Shown: positions 6,461-15,881, counted from the first letter of the stretch. The stretch is 33,328 nt of DNA from JAVKMO01 sp031539345 (GCA_031539345.1 JAVKMO010000020.1:1-33328), one strand, 5' to 3'. Translations and numbers: made by a program. Notes: a model not told the origin generated them from the letters alone.

Positions 6461-8155
6461 ATGTCTCCACAACAACTCATAGAACGCTTAGATGCGATTA
6501 AAACCCAATACAGCAAGGACAGGGCAACAGAAAAATTTCAACTATTAAATGAACTTGCTCAAGCAGACTGGACTAAAATTAAAGTGATTCCAACCTTGCA
6601 CGATATGCTTTTGTTTTTAAAAGTATATGCAGATAATGAGTCCGTTTATCATCAAGCAAATCACAACTTAAAACTCTTGAGTGATACCATTTTGCAATTA
6701 CACCAAAAACAAAAACAACTTAACACACTCAACAATACGGGCATTGCACACACAAGCATAGAAGCTGCATATAATTTTGACATTTTAAGAGTGATGATAG
6801 AGAAGTATATTTTCTTCTTGGAATTTGATTCTTTTGGTGCCGATGATGAAACGCTATTCAATACGTTTCAACTGATTGTAAGCGAAGGGGAACAAGTGGC
6901 TTTTACGGATGATACATTTGATATACAAACTTGGATTAAACAAAGTTTATCATCAAACGCCAAAGATAAATTGGCACAAATTATTCAATTGATAGAAAAT
7001 AGTACGAACAATGAAAGAATGAAAACGCACTTTTTTCAAAATTTGCAACTCTTTGTACGCATCAATTTGAATGACCATTTTTCTCGCACATTTTTAACAA
7101 CTCCTTTTTCATTCGACTATTTTTACACACCAACAACAGGCTTAGAAAAACATATTGATTTTAAAGAACTGATTAGAAAACCCTTGCAAGAGCCGCTTGT
7201 TCTTTTACGAGAACAAAAACAACAATTGATTGATGTTGCTCAAACACAATTGTTTTGTTTGCTTAGAGAATTAGATGCGATTACGTATGCCGAAGACCAC
7301 AGCGTAGAAGTATTGCCTTTAGAAAGAGGTTTGTATATCTGTCTCTACTATCAAAAAATTCACAAAAGAAATTTAGTTGAAAGCCTCATTGGATATACGA
7401 TTTTAAAAAACGGAGTTTCTATTTCTTACGGTGCTTTCTGGATTTTAGGCTATACAGCAAAAGTGGCGTTTAATATTTTTGAAGCCTTTCGTGGTGGCGA
7501 GTCTCAATTTATTTTTAGTCAAATTATACGCATATTAGTTCAACATTATCACGTCAATCGCTTGATTGTTGAACCGTATCAATTTGGAAAAAACAATGAA
7601 GAGGCGATTCTTTCTGGTGCCTTTTGGTTTTACTACAAACTTGGATTTAGACCAACAGACATCGAATTGGCACACCTTGCCTCAAAAGAGCAACAAAAAA
7701 TAACAAAGACAAAATCATATAAAACATCGACAAATGTTTTAGAACAATTGGCGGAAGCCAATTTAGAATTGAGCCTTGCTTCAAGCTCCGTTCCGTCTAT
7801 CAATCCAACAGACGTATCACTTTATATCGGCTATTTAATTGAACAACAATTCAACGGCAGTCGGCAGCAATTAGAAAATAAAATGAGTAAAGAATTATTA
7901 GATGCTTTAGAAATTAGAATACTGTCCTCTGCGGCATCATTAACAGAAACTGAATCATTTAAAAAAACAAGCGTGCTGTTTTATGATATGATAGCAGAAA
8001 TAAAAACATGGAGTGATACTGATAAAACGGCTTTGTTTCATTTAATGAAAATTAAACTTGCTGGCAATGAAAGAGAGTTTATTCTCAAATTTCAGCAACA
8101 CAAAGTTTTGCAATATGCTTTGTTTGATATGCTCCAAAAAAGACCGAAAAATTAA
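6461..8155 (+). CDS. Large conserved protein with GNAT-like core, unknown function
   Basis: A 564-residue soluble-looking protein without signal peptide or membrane segments. Residues 1-280 are helical, rich in Gln and Leu, and unrecognised. Residues 285-400 hold the most conserved-looking part: LERGLYICLYYQKIHKRNL, then ISYGAFWILG, FRGGES (343-348), EPYQFGKNNEEAILSGAF (371-388) and WFYYKLGFRP (389-398). The last block, with its P-x2-x-G-x2-N and a final Y-x-LGFRP, looks like the end of a GNAT acetyltransferase fold, where a late Tyr-Leu-Gly-Phe motif is common. A helical tail of 160 residues follows. It is 31 bp after the gldA-like gene and convergent with truB. I cannot name a substrate. 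Confidence 0.7.
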   Translation: MSPQQLIERLDAIKTQYSKDRATEKFQLLNELAQADWTKIKVIPTLHDMLLFLKVYADNESVYHQANHNLKLLSDTILQLHQKQKQLNTLNNTGIAHTSIEAAYNFDILRVMIEKYIFFLEFDSFGADDETLFNTFQLIVSEGEQVAFTDDTFDIQTWIKQSLSSNAKDKLAQIIQLIENSTNNERMKTHFFQNLQLFVRINLNDHFSRTFLTTPFSFDYFYTPTTGLEKHIDFKELIRKPLQEPLVLLREQKQQLIDVAQTQLFCLLRELDAITYAEDHSVEVLPLERGLYICLYYQKIHKRNLVESLIGYTILKNGVSISYGAFWILGYTAKVAFNIFEAFRGGESQFIFSQIIRILVQHYHVNRLIVEPYQFGKNNEEAILSGAFWFYYKLGFRPTDIELAHLASKEQQKITKTKSYKTSTNVLEQLAEANLELSLASSSVPSINPTDVSLYIGYLIEQQFNGSRQQLENKMSKELLDALEIRILSSAASLTETESFKKTSVLFYDMIAEIKTWSDTDKTALFHLMKIKLAGNEREFILKFQQHKVLQYALFDMLQKRPKN

Positions 8156-8180
8156 GCAAGGGGGCATATAGCCACAAAAC

Positions 8181-8203
8181 CAAATCGATTGTAAGGCGAT
8201 TTG
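8181..8203. terminator. Stem-loop between convergent genes
   Basis: Perfect 7-bp arms CAAATCG and CGATTTG with a 9-nt loop, in the 85-bp gap between the convergent 564-residue protein gene and truB. Neither side carries a T-run (minus strand continues GTTTTGTGG), so it is at best a weak bidirectional terminator or RNA-stabilising hairpin. Confidence 0.35.
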
Positions 8204-8240
8204 AATGACATTAAAAATCAGAAAAACTATCGCCCGCAAA

Positions 8241-8894
8241 TCATGCAATTGCTTGAGTCAAATCAATTGCATTCTGAACATCATGCGTGCCAATTTTTGT
8301 TCTACACAAAGAAGACAAATAGGCACCACAACCCAATTGTTGTCCAAAATCGTTTGCTAAACTTCTAATGTAAGTTCCGCTTGAACAAACAACACGAAAA
8401 TGAATAATTGGCAAGGCAATCGTTGTAATTTCAAATTCAAAAATTGAAATATTGCGTGGCTCTAAAACAACATTTTCTCCTTTTCTTGCCAATAAATAAA
8501 CAGGCTTCCCCTTTTGTTTAATTGCAGAAAAAATAGGTGGCAATTGCTGTATATCGCCCATAAAAAATTGCGTTGCAGACCGAATTTGATCTTCTGTTAA
8601 ATGGGCGTAAGGTTGCTCATTTTCGGGCTGACTTTCTAAATCAAAACTTGGCGTTGTTGCTCCAAGTGTAAACGTACCTACGTATTCTTTGGGCAATTTG
8701 ACATACTGTTCTAAGGTTTTTGTTTTGTTGCCCGTGGCAGTAATCAACAAGCCTGTTGCCAAAGGATCTAATGTGCCTGCGTGTCCTACTTTTTTAATTT
8801 TTAATATGCCTCTGATTTTTCTCACTACATCAAACGATGTCCAACGAAGTGGTTTATTGATAAGCAGAATTGCGTTGTCTTCTAATTGTTGCAT
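8241..8894 (-). CDS. truB: tRNA pseudouridine(55) synthase
   Basis: A 217-residue TruB that converts U55 of the tRNA T-loop to pseudouridine. It begins with LLINKPLRWTSFDVV and has the catalytic GHAGTLDPLATGLL motif with Asp43, then YVGTFTLGATT and, late, SSGTYIRSLANDFG. It ends right after the catalytic domain, so it lacks the PUA domain of E. coli TruB, as short Bacteroidota versions do. It is 29 bp downstream of recJ on the same strand and probably belongs to the ispB-recJ-truB unit. The undecaprenyl-diphosphatase gene that is a frequent truB neighbour in this phylum is not here. Confidence 0.95.
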   Translation of the reverse strand: MQQLEDNAILLINKPLRWTSFDVVRKIRGILKIKKVGHAGTLDPLATGLLITATGNKTKTLEQYVKLPKEYVGTFTLGATTPSFDLESQPENEQPYAHLTEDQIRSATQFFMGDIQQLPPIFSAIKQKGKPVYLLARKGENVVLEPRNISIFEFEITTIALPIIHFRVVCSSGTYIRSLANDFGQQLGCGAYLSSLCRTKIGTHDVQNAIDLTQAIA

Positions 8895-8923
8895 AGTTTT
8901 TTTTACTAAAAATAAATACGGTT

Positions 8924-10633
8924 TTAATTGTGTGCTTCTTGCATATCCACGATGGAGAGTTGTAATTCTGTTGTGTCGTGATGCGTGTGTAAATCAATAG
9001 TATAGACAATATTCCACAAGACTTTTTTTTCTAATTGTTTTTGCATTTCTATTGCACCAAAATAAATGGCGTTCAAACAGATGCCATCTTGAACAACTTG
9101 AAACTTCAAATGCTTTTCTTTCACAATAAAAATATGCTGGATGGACACTTGCATTGTCTGCAAATGAGGACGCATATTTAAGGGCCCAAAGGGCTGAAAT
9201 TGTTGAAGAATATTGATGTATTTTTGATTGAGTTGCGTAAAATTGATTTGAATATTAACTTCAATTTGGGGAATTGGTTGTTGTGGAAAAATTGTTTGGG
9301 CAACTGCTTCAAACGCCTGCTGAAAAGAAAGCAAATGTTGCTCTTCCATTTGTAATCCTGCTGCATAAAAATGTCCTCCATATCCTAATAATAAGTGCTG
9401 GCATTGCGTCAGCGCTTCTACCATATTAAAACCAGGAATGCTACGTGCAGAACCCACTAATACATTGTTTGATTTTGTCAATACAATACTTGGTTTGTAA
9501 TAGGTTTCTACCAAACGCGAGGCAATAATTCCTAATACTCCCTTATGCCAATTGTCTTGAAAAACAACTGTTGTAAATGAATGTTCATTATTGTTGGCAA
9601 TAGCGGCAATTTCTGTTGCATCTATTGTCATCTCTGTATCAATTTCTTTTCGTTGTTTGTTGTAGTCATCTAATTCGGCGGCTTTTTGTAACGCAAGGTC
9701 AAAGTCTTTTTCTAAAAACAATTCTACAGCTTTATCCGGCGTATCCATTCTGCCTGCAGCATTGATACGAGGTGCTAAAGCAAAAACCAATTGATGGTTC
9801 GTGATGTATTGAGGTAGGCGAGAAATTTGTTTCAAGGCTTTGATACTGGTGATAGGTTGCGTATTGATTTTCTTAATTCCTTCAACAACAAAAATTCTAT
9901 TCTCATCAACCAAAGGCACAATGTCAGCACTTGTTGCTAAGGCAACAAAATCTAAAATAGTATTTAGAAATTTTTTACTCGCTTGCATTTTTTCCAACAA
10001 TGCCGTAATCAATTTAAAGGTAATACCACAGGCACATAATTCTTTAAATGGATATAGACAATCATTTTGTTTTGGATTGACAATGGCAATAGCAGGAGGC
10101 ATTTGGTGTTCGTCAGGTAAGTGGTGATCACAAATAATAGTGTCAATTTTTTTTGTTTTTAATTCGGCAACCATGTCCGCAGATTTAATACCACAGTCTA
10201 AAGTAATGACAAGGTTGATGTTTTGTTGCAGAATATGTGCTACCCCTTTTTGTGTCAATCCATAACCGTCTTTTAATCGATTAGGGATATAATAAGAAAC
10301 TTGTGCATTTGGAAAATGAGTTTGAAAAAACAAATACAAACACGCTACAGATGTTGTACCATCAACGTCGTAGTCTCCGTAGAGTAAAATTTTTTTCTCT
10401 TCTGCAATTGCCTTTAATATAAAATCGATGGCTTTGTTCATATCCTTCATTAAAAAAGGATCATGTAATTGTTGAACGTTTGGTCTAAAGAATTTTTTTG
10501 CTTGTTCAAAGGTGGTGATATTTCGTTGCACCAAAAGTTGCACCAACGTTGTATCTATCTGCAATTGTTGTTGCAATTCTTCCACTTGTTGTTGAGGAAT
10601 ATGTTCATATAAAAAATGCCACGTTTTTTTCAT
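8924..10633 (-). CDS. recJ: Single-stranded-DNA-specific exonuclease RecJ
   Basis: A 569-residue 5'-3' single-strand exonuclease of the DHH phosphoesterase family, used in recombination and mismatch/base-excision repair. Metal-binding motifs are DYDVDG (87-92), DCG (146-148) and DHH (169-171). The DHHA1 part has PRINAAGRM (288-297) and the substrate-contacting GYGGHFYAAG with GGH at 419-421. An OB-like C-terminal domain follows. Length is normal. It starts one base after the stop of the polyprenyl synthase gene (coupled translation is likely), and truB follows closely. Confidence 0.95.
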   Translation of the reverse strand: MKKTWHFLYEHIPQQQVEELQQQLQIDTTLVQLLVQRNITTFEQAKKFFRPNVQQLHDPFLMKDMNKAIDFILKAIAEEKKILLYGDYDVDGTTSVACLYLFFQTHFPNAQVSYYIPNRLKDGYGLTQKGVAHILQQNINLVITLDCGIKSADMVAELKTKKIDTIICDHHLPDEHQMPPAIAIVNPKQNDCLYPFKELCACGITFKLITALLEKMQASKKFLNTILDFVALATSADIVPLVDENRIFVVEGIKKINTQPITSIKALKQISRLPQYITNHQLVFALAPRINAAGRMDTPDKAVELFLEKDFDLALQKAAELDDYNKQRKEIDTEMTIDATEIAAIANNNEHSFTTVVFQDNWHKGVLGIIASRLVETYYKPSIVLTKSNNVLVGSARSIPGFNMVEALTQCQHLLLGYGGHFYAAGLQMEEQHLLSFQQAFEAVAQTIFPQQPIPQIEVNIQINFTQLNQKYINILQQFQPFGPLNMRPHLQTMQVSIQHIFIVKEKHLKFQVVQDGICLNAIYFGAIEMQKQLEKKVLWNIVYTIDLHTHHDTTELQLSIVDMQEAHN

Positions 10634-10634
10634 G

Positions 10635-11600
10635 CTATAATTTTCGTTCTGTCATGGCTTGTATAACTTGTTCAAAGGCATTGCGTGTGAGTGATGGCGG
10701 AAATTGTAACACAATTTGCTTACTTTTTTCTGCATACGACAACATCGTTTGATGTGCCGCATCTATACCACCACTTTGATGGCACAGCTCAATAATATAT
10801 TTAATGTCTTGTTGCGTTTTGCGTTTGTTTTTAATTTTTTCAACGACAGATTTTTTTTCTTTGAGGCTAATTTTTTCAAGCGTATAAATCAAAGGCAAGG
10901 TCAATTTTTTATCTGCAATATCTTGTCCTTTAGGTTTTCCTATCCAATTAACGCTATAATCTAAAATGTCATCTTTAATTTGAAAAGCGATGCCAAGTGA
11001 TTCGCCAAGTGCATACATCTGTTGTAATAATTGTGGCTGTTGAGTGGCTTGTTCTTGCACACCCAGCATACAAGCGGCGGCAATCAAGGATGCGGTTTTT
11101 CCTTTGATAATATCAAAATAAATTTCTTCTGTTGCTGAAAAATTTCTTGCTTTTTCTAATTGCAGTAATTCTGCTTCACTCATTTTTTTAACCGCATGTG
11201 AAAGAATTTCTAAGGTTGTAAATTCTTTATGTTCTAAGGCGAGCAACATACCTTTTGACAATAAATAATCGCCTGCTAAAATGGCAACTTTATTTTTCCA
11301 TAAAGCGTTAATAGAAAAAAAACCGCGTCGCTCCATTGCATTATCAACCACATCATCGTGTACTAAAGTTGCGGTATGCAAAATTTCTACACAAGCGGCA
11401 GCACGATAAATTGTATCTGAAATTTCTCCGTGCATTTTCGCACTTAACAAAACAAGTAGTGGTCTCAATTGTTTCCCTTTTCGGCGAATAATATAACGCA
11501 TCACATAGTCTAACAAAGAAATAGGACTACTGATATACGCTTCCATTTTTTTATTGAAAATGTTTAATTCATTTTCTAAAATTTGCTGGGCAAGACGCAT
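10635..11600 (-). CDS. ispB: Polyprenyl diphosphate synthase (octaprenyl type)
   Basis: A 321-residue trans-prenyltransferase that elongates allylic diphosphates with isopentenyl diphosphate to make the quinone side chain. GKQLRP (42-47) binds substrate. The first aspartate-rich motif is DDVVD (82-86) in LVHDDVVDNAMERRG, and the second is DDILD (210-214) in FQIKDDILDY. Length and motifs fit IspB/SdsA-like long-chain synthases; the exact chain length cannot be read from sequence alone. It sits first in a tight ispB-recJ-truB group and 68 bp after the mlaD-like gene. A small hairpin (11611-11628, TTGTAT and ATACAA arms, 6-nt loop) lies just before the start. Confidence 0.88.
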   Translation of the reverse strand: MRLAQQILENELNIFNKKMEAYISSPISLLDYVMRYIIRRKGKQLRPLLVLLSAKMHGEISDTIYRAAACVEILHTATLVHDDVVDNAMERRGFFSINALWKNKVAILAGDYLLSKGMLLALEHKEFTTLEILSHAVKKMSEAELLQLEKARNFSATEEIYFDIIKGKTASLIAAACMLGVQEQATQQPQLLQQMYALGESLGIAFQIKDDILDYSVNWIGKPKGQDIADKKLTLPLIYTLEKISLKEKKSVVEKIKNKRKTQQDIKYIIELCHQSGGIDAAHQTMLSYAEKSKQIVLQFPPSLTRNAFEQVIQAMTERKL

Positions 11601-11668
11601 AATGAAGGCTTTGTATAAAATGATACAACAAGAAAAACAATAGATACAAGGCTATTCGCACACTTGAT

Positions 11669-12631
11669 TTAATTGTTTGTCGTGTCTTTAAAACTTTTTT
11701 TCGCTTTGTTAAAAACAGAAATATTGACGTAACGGCTTGGATTTGCTTTAATATCTACAATGAGTGAATTTAAATTTTTAGACGCAAGGTCTAAATTTTC
11801 ATACAGCTTTTTGTCATTCACTAATAACCCCAACGTGCCTTCTTTGTGAGTTAATTTGTCGCCCACAGCCTTTATTTTCATCACTGCAGTATCAACGTGT
11901 TCTAAGAGCTGGTTCAATTGCAGTGTGTTGAGCGTAGCAGAAAATTTATTCAAGTTACTCATCGTTTCATGTAATTGTTGGGATTCTTTATTTAAGACTG
12001 TGCTGATATTGTCTATGTTTTTGAAACTGTTAGTAATATGAATTTGTGAACGAATGAGTGCATCAGAAAACTGCTGCATATTTTGTGTAACCGAAACAAG
12101 ATTGGTTAAAAGAACATGAATATTTTGTTTCAATTTAACATCCATCAATTGATTGAAATTTGAAATGAGCAAATTGATAGAGTCAGACACGTTTCCTGTT
12201 TTACTCATCAAGGCTTTAAAATCATCTTTTGTGTTTAACAAAGAAGCGTCAATTTGTATTGTATCATTATTTTGAAAAAGGGTTTCTTCATTGCCTAATT
12301 GCAAAACAAGTTGATTGTTTTTGAGCAAATTTTGTTCTATCTGCAAGGTTGAATTTTTGGGAATGTGTACGTCTTGAATAATGCTGAGTGTAAAAACAAA
12401 TTCGTTGTATTCTTCATTACGTGGTCGTATTTTTTCTACTTTACCAACGATTGCACCATTGACAATAAGGGGCATATTAACAGCAAAGCCTGTTGTTGTG
12501 TTATACGTAAAATAGAGGTGTTGTTTTTTTTGTGTGAGTCCGTTATTTTTTAAATACAAAATACCATAGTAGGCAATAATGCAGGCGACAAGAACAATGA
12601 CGCCTATTTTAAATTCTTTATTTTTTAACAT
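11669..12631 (-). CDS. MlaD/MCE-domain lipid-transport protein
   Basis: A 320-residue protein with one N-terminal membrane anchor (residues 8-27), then an MCE domain (about 35-115; hallmark GFAVNMPLIVNGAIVGKVEKI). A long helical region of about 200 residues follows, with heptad-like Leu/Ile/Asn patterns (SVTQNMQQFSDALIRSQ and onward). Proteins of this form are the periplasmic substrate-binding part of Mla-type ABC systems that move phospholipids between inner and outer membranes, with the helical tail forming a tunnel or coiled coil. The ABC ATPase and permease partners are not in this window. Twin TCAATTGA palindromes lie 14 and 41 bp upstream of its start. Confidence 0.85.
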   Translation of the reverse strand: MLKNKEFKIGVIVLVACIIAYYGILYLKNNGLTQKKQHLYFTYNTTTGFAVNMPLIVNGAIVGKVEKIRPRNEEYNEFVFTLSIIQDVHIPKNSTLQIEQNLLKNNQLVLQLGNEETLFQNNDTIQIDASLLNTKDDFKALMSKTGNVSDSINLLISNFNQLMDVKLKQNIHVLLTNLVSVTQNMQQFSDALIRSQIHITNSFKNIDNISTVLNKESQQLHETMSNLNKFSATLNTLQLNQLLEHVDTAVMKIKAVGDKLTHKEGTLGLLVNDKKLYENLDLASKNLNSLIVDIKANPSRYVNISVFNKAKKSFKDTTNN

Positions 12632-12944
12632 GATAAGAGGGTTATCAATTGAAGGCAGAGATGTTTACAATTCAATTGATGAATAAAAGGGTGTATAAAT
12701 TTTGTAAGGGGTGCTAATTAAATCATTTTAAAATGTTGATGAAGAGTTCTTTGTAGAAAATATTTTTTGAAGATAATAAAATCAAAAGCAAGGCTTCATG
12801 TATAGGCGAACGATGAACGGAGCGTCGCAACAATGCTCAATCAGGGCGTAAAGTTCGAGAACAAAAAATATTACGAAGCAGGGTATGGTCAATAAATTTA
12901 CATTTGACGGACACGTGTTTTTGTTTGTTTTTAGCTCTCTTGTT
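12632..12944. other. 313-bp divergent intergenic region
   Basis: This lies between the divergent mlaD-like gene and the GH3 fusion gene. Two exact TCAATTGA palindromes sit at 12645-12652 and 12672-12679, within a 10-bp inverted repeat. A possible plus-strand promoter is TTG at 12676-12678, 17 nt, then TAAATTTTG (12696-12704), one base off in spacing from TAnnTTTG. From about 12798 to 12890 the base composition turns clearly more GC-rich than the surroundings, with short complementary arms (CGAAC 12807-12811 with GTTCG 12853-12857, and GAGC 12820-12823 with GCTC 12835-12838). A 17-codon frame (12798-12851) lies inside. I see no tRNA. Confidence 0.5.
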
Positions 12945-15881
12945 ATGAAAAAATGTTGCCTTTTTGTATTCGTTCAATTTTGCGTTTTACTGTGTTTTTC
13001 GGGTGTTACGAATGCTGACAAATATGTTGATAGTGTGTTTAATTCTTTGTCGGAAGAAGAGCGTATTGCGCAATTGATGGTGATTGCAGCAAAGTCTCTG
13101 GGCGACCCAACGCATGAAAAAGAGTTGATGGAAATTATCAAAACGTACAACGTGGGTGGATTGATTTTTTTTCAAGGTACGCCGACTCGTCATGCACAAT
13201 TGGTCAATCGATATCAACAAATGGCAAAGACGCCATTGATGATTTTTATGGATGCAGAATGGGGCGTTGGAATGCGTTTAGACAGTGCAATTGATTTGCC
13301 TTATCAAATTATGTTGGGGGCTATGCAAAGCGGTTCTTTGGTGTATGATTATGCAAAAATTGTTGCACAACAATGTAAGCGATTAGGCATTCATTTTAAC
13401 CTTGCTCCTGTAATGGATGTAAATAATAATCCTAAAAATCCTGTGATTGGGTATCGGTCGTTTGGGGAAGATGTGCAGAAAGTGAGCGAGTATGGTGTGC
13501 ATTATATCAATGGGTTACAAGACAATAATATTTATGCTTCTGCAAAGCATTTTCCAGGACATGGTGATGTGAGTACAGACTCGCATGAAGACTTGCCTGT
13601 CTTATTAAAAACACAAGAGGATTTAGAAAAATTAGAAATGCGGCCGTTTCAAGCTGCCATTGAAAATGGAAATGTAAAGTCTGTTTTAGTGGCACACTTA
13701 AGTTTGCCAAAAATTGTCAATAGACGAAAAACGCCTTCTACCATTTCTTCTGAAATTATTAAAGGTATGCTGGTGAATGACTTAGAGTTTAATGGTTTGG
13801 TGATTACCGATGCTTTAAATATGAAGGGGTTAAGGCGTTTTGTTGAAGATGATGAGGTGGCATTAAAAACATTAAAAGCGGGCAATGATTTGTTGTGTAT
13901 GCCTGATAATATTCAATTCGCGATTTTATCTGTGCGGAAAGAAATGTCTATCAATCCCGATTTTAAAAAAGAGATTTATGCAAAAGTGAAGAAGATGTTA
14001 TATGCAAAATATGATCTTAAAGTTCATGAGTTTACACCAATAGCAACAAATAATATTACAGAGGATATCAACAAATGGAGCAGCACAAACTTTTTATCTC
14101 AACTGGTTAAAAATTCAGCAACCTTAGTCCGCTTAGAAGACAAAAATTTATTTAAGAAAACTTATAAAAAAATTGTGTACATCTCAATTGGAGAGAAATT
14201 GCCTAATCGATTGAGCTTTTTACTCAATCAATATGCACCAATTGAATATTTAGAATTAGAAAAAGAAGATTCAAAAAGAGACGCAAAGGATATTTACGAT
14301 TTTTACAAAAATCAAACCGGCAGTATTTTGTTTTTGATTGGCGTACACAATTACAGTAATTCTGTGAGCAATGATTTTGGAATGACGAAACAAAATGAAT
14401 TTTTAATTGACAAGTTTTCTTTGTTACCGAATAGCTTAATTGTGTTTTTTGGCAATCCTTATGTATTAAAAAAATTCCCCAATGCGGTAAACGTCTTAAT
14501 GATGTATCACAATTCGTTTGAATCTCAAACTGCTGTTGTAGATATGATTAAAGAAGAGGGCTATCCCAAGGGCGTTTTGCCGATTTCGATAGATGAAAAT
14601 ACATTATACGGGAGTGGCTTATCTTCTTTTGAACTGCTGTTACAAGAAAAACAAAATGCACAACAAGATGCTTCTTTTTCAGCCATTGATAGCATTGTAA
14701 ATAAAAGCATTCAAGAGAAAATTTTTCCTGGCTGTCAAATTATGGCTACACAAAAAGGCAAAGTAATTTATCAAAAAAACTTTGGCAATTATACTTATAG
14801 CGACAATGAAAAAGTAACCACAAAAAGTATTTATGACATTGCTTCTCTCACAAAAGTTTTTGCGACAACACTCGCAGTAATGAAACTATATGACAAAGGA
14901 AAAATAAAATTAAGCGACCCGATTTCAAAATTTCTACCAGAATTAAAAAATACCGACAAACAAAAAATTACGATTAAAGAACTGTTGTCGCATCAATCAG
15001 GTTTAATTTCCTGGATACCTTTTTACAAAGAAACCTTAGATGATAATGGCAATCCTTTGTCTAACATTTACAGCAAAACAAAAAGCTATCCGTTTACCAT
15101 TCCCATTGCCAAAAATTTATACATGCATTATGCGTGGAAAGATTCTTTGCTTCAAGTGATTATCAGAAGCAAACTTGATGAAAACAAAAAATATGTATAT
15201 AGTGATTTAGGGTTTATTTTATTGGCACAAGTCATCGAAAAAATAACGAACATACCATTAGAAGATTACGTACAAACTCATTTTTATGAACCATTAGGCT
15301 TGGCAAATACGTTTGCAAACCCAATGGGAAAAAGGATACTTTCAGATATTGTACCAACAGAAGACGAAGATGTTTTTCGCAAGCAAGTGGTTCGTGGTTA
15401 TGTTCATGATTACACGGCAGCAATGCTCGGCGGATTTACAGGCAATGCGGGATTGTTTTCTAACGCCACAGACTTGGCTTTATTGTGTGAACTTTTTTTA
15501 CAAGAAGGCACTTTAGGCAAAAAGAATCTCCTCAAGCCACAAACGATAAAATTATTTACATCTTATGTCAATAAAACAAGCCGAAGAGGTTTAGGCTTTG
15601 ACAAACCAGAGCAGGAAAAGTCTATCACTTATCCAAGTCAATACGCATCTCCACAAACTTTTGGGCATACAGGCTTTACTGGCACATGTGCTTGGATAGA
15701 CCCTAATTTTGACCTTACTTTTGTTTTTCTTTCCAATCGCATCTACCCTTCTTCTGAAAACAAAAAAATTCAAAATCAAAAAATACGAGAACAAATTTTA
15801 GATGTGATTTATAAAAAGTTATTACCAAGTAAAAGCGACATTTTACCTCACAAAGGCACTAAGCATCATGCTAAAAAATAG
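12945..15881 (+). CDS. GH3 beta-N-acetylhexosaminidase fused to serine beta-lactamase-fold domain
   Basis: A 978-residue exported protein; numbering is from the ATG at 12945, chosen because it gives a standard signal peptide (MKKCC then a hydrophobic run to about residue 24). An in-frame ATG at 12885 would add 20 residues. Residues 25-360 are a NagZ-type family 3 glycosidase: KHFPGHG at 201-207, the Asp212/His214 acid-base pair in TDSHEDLP, and nucleophile Asp289 in VITDALNMKG. Residues 400-570 resemble the GH3 C-terminal sandwich. Residues 580-970 are a class C beta-lactamase/PBP4-like domain: SLTK with Ser634 and Lys637, YSD at 752-754, and HTG at 908-910. All catalytic residues of both parts are present. 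The pairing suggests periplasmic turnover of peptidoglycan sugars and peptides or esters (inference). It overlaps the convergent barrel gene by 11 bp. Confidence 0.9.
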   Translation: MKKCCLFVFVQFCVLLCFSGVTNADKYVDSVFNSLSEEERIAQLMVIAAKSLGDPTHEKELMEIIKTYNVGGLIFFQGTPTRHAQLVNRYQQMAKTPLMIFMDAEWGVGMRLDSAIDLPYQIMLGAMQSGSLVYDYAKIVAQQCKRLGIHFNLAPVMDVNNNPKNPVIGYRSFGEDVQKVSEYGVHYINGLQDNNIYASAKHFPGHGDVSTDSHEDLPVLLKTQEDLEKLEMRPFQAAIENGNVKSVLVAHLSLPKIVNRRKTPSTISSEIIKGMLVNDLEFNGLVITDALNMKGLRRFVEDDEVALKTLKAGNDLLCMPDNIQFAILSVRKEMSINPDFKKEIYAKVKKMLYAKYDLKVHEFTPIATNNITEDINKWSSTNFLSQLVKNSATLVRLEDKNLFKKTYKKIVYISIGEKLPNRLSFLLNQYAPIEYLELEKEDSKRDAKDIYDFYKNQTGSILFLIGVHNYSNSVSNDFGMTKQNEFLIDKFSLLPNSLIVFFGNPYVLKKFPNAVNVLMMYHNSFESQTAVVDMIKEEGYPKGVLPISIDENTLYGSGLSSFELLLQEKQNAQQDASFSAIDSIVNKSIQEKIFPGCQIMATQKGKVIYQKNFGNYTYSDNEKVTTKSIYDIASLTKVFATTLAVMKLYDKGKIKLSDPISKFLPELKNTDKQKITIKELLSHQSGLISWIPFYKETLDDNGNPLSNIYSKTKSYPFTIPIAKNLYMHYAWKDSLLQVIIRSKLDENKKYVYSDLGFILLAQVIEKITNIPLEDYVQTHFYEPLGLANTFANPMGKRILSDIVPTEDEDVFRKQVVRGYVHDYTAAMLGGFTGNAGLFSNATDLALLCELFLQEGTLGKKNLLKPQTIKLFTSYVNKTSRRGLGFDKPEQEKSITYPSQYASPQTFGHTGFTGTCAWIDPNFDLTFVFLSNRIYPSSENKKIQNQKIREQILDVIYKKLLPSKSDILPHKGTKHHAKK

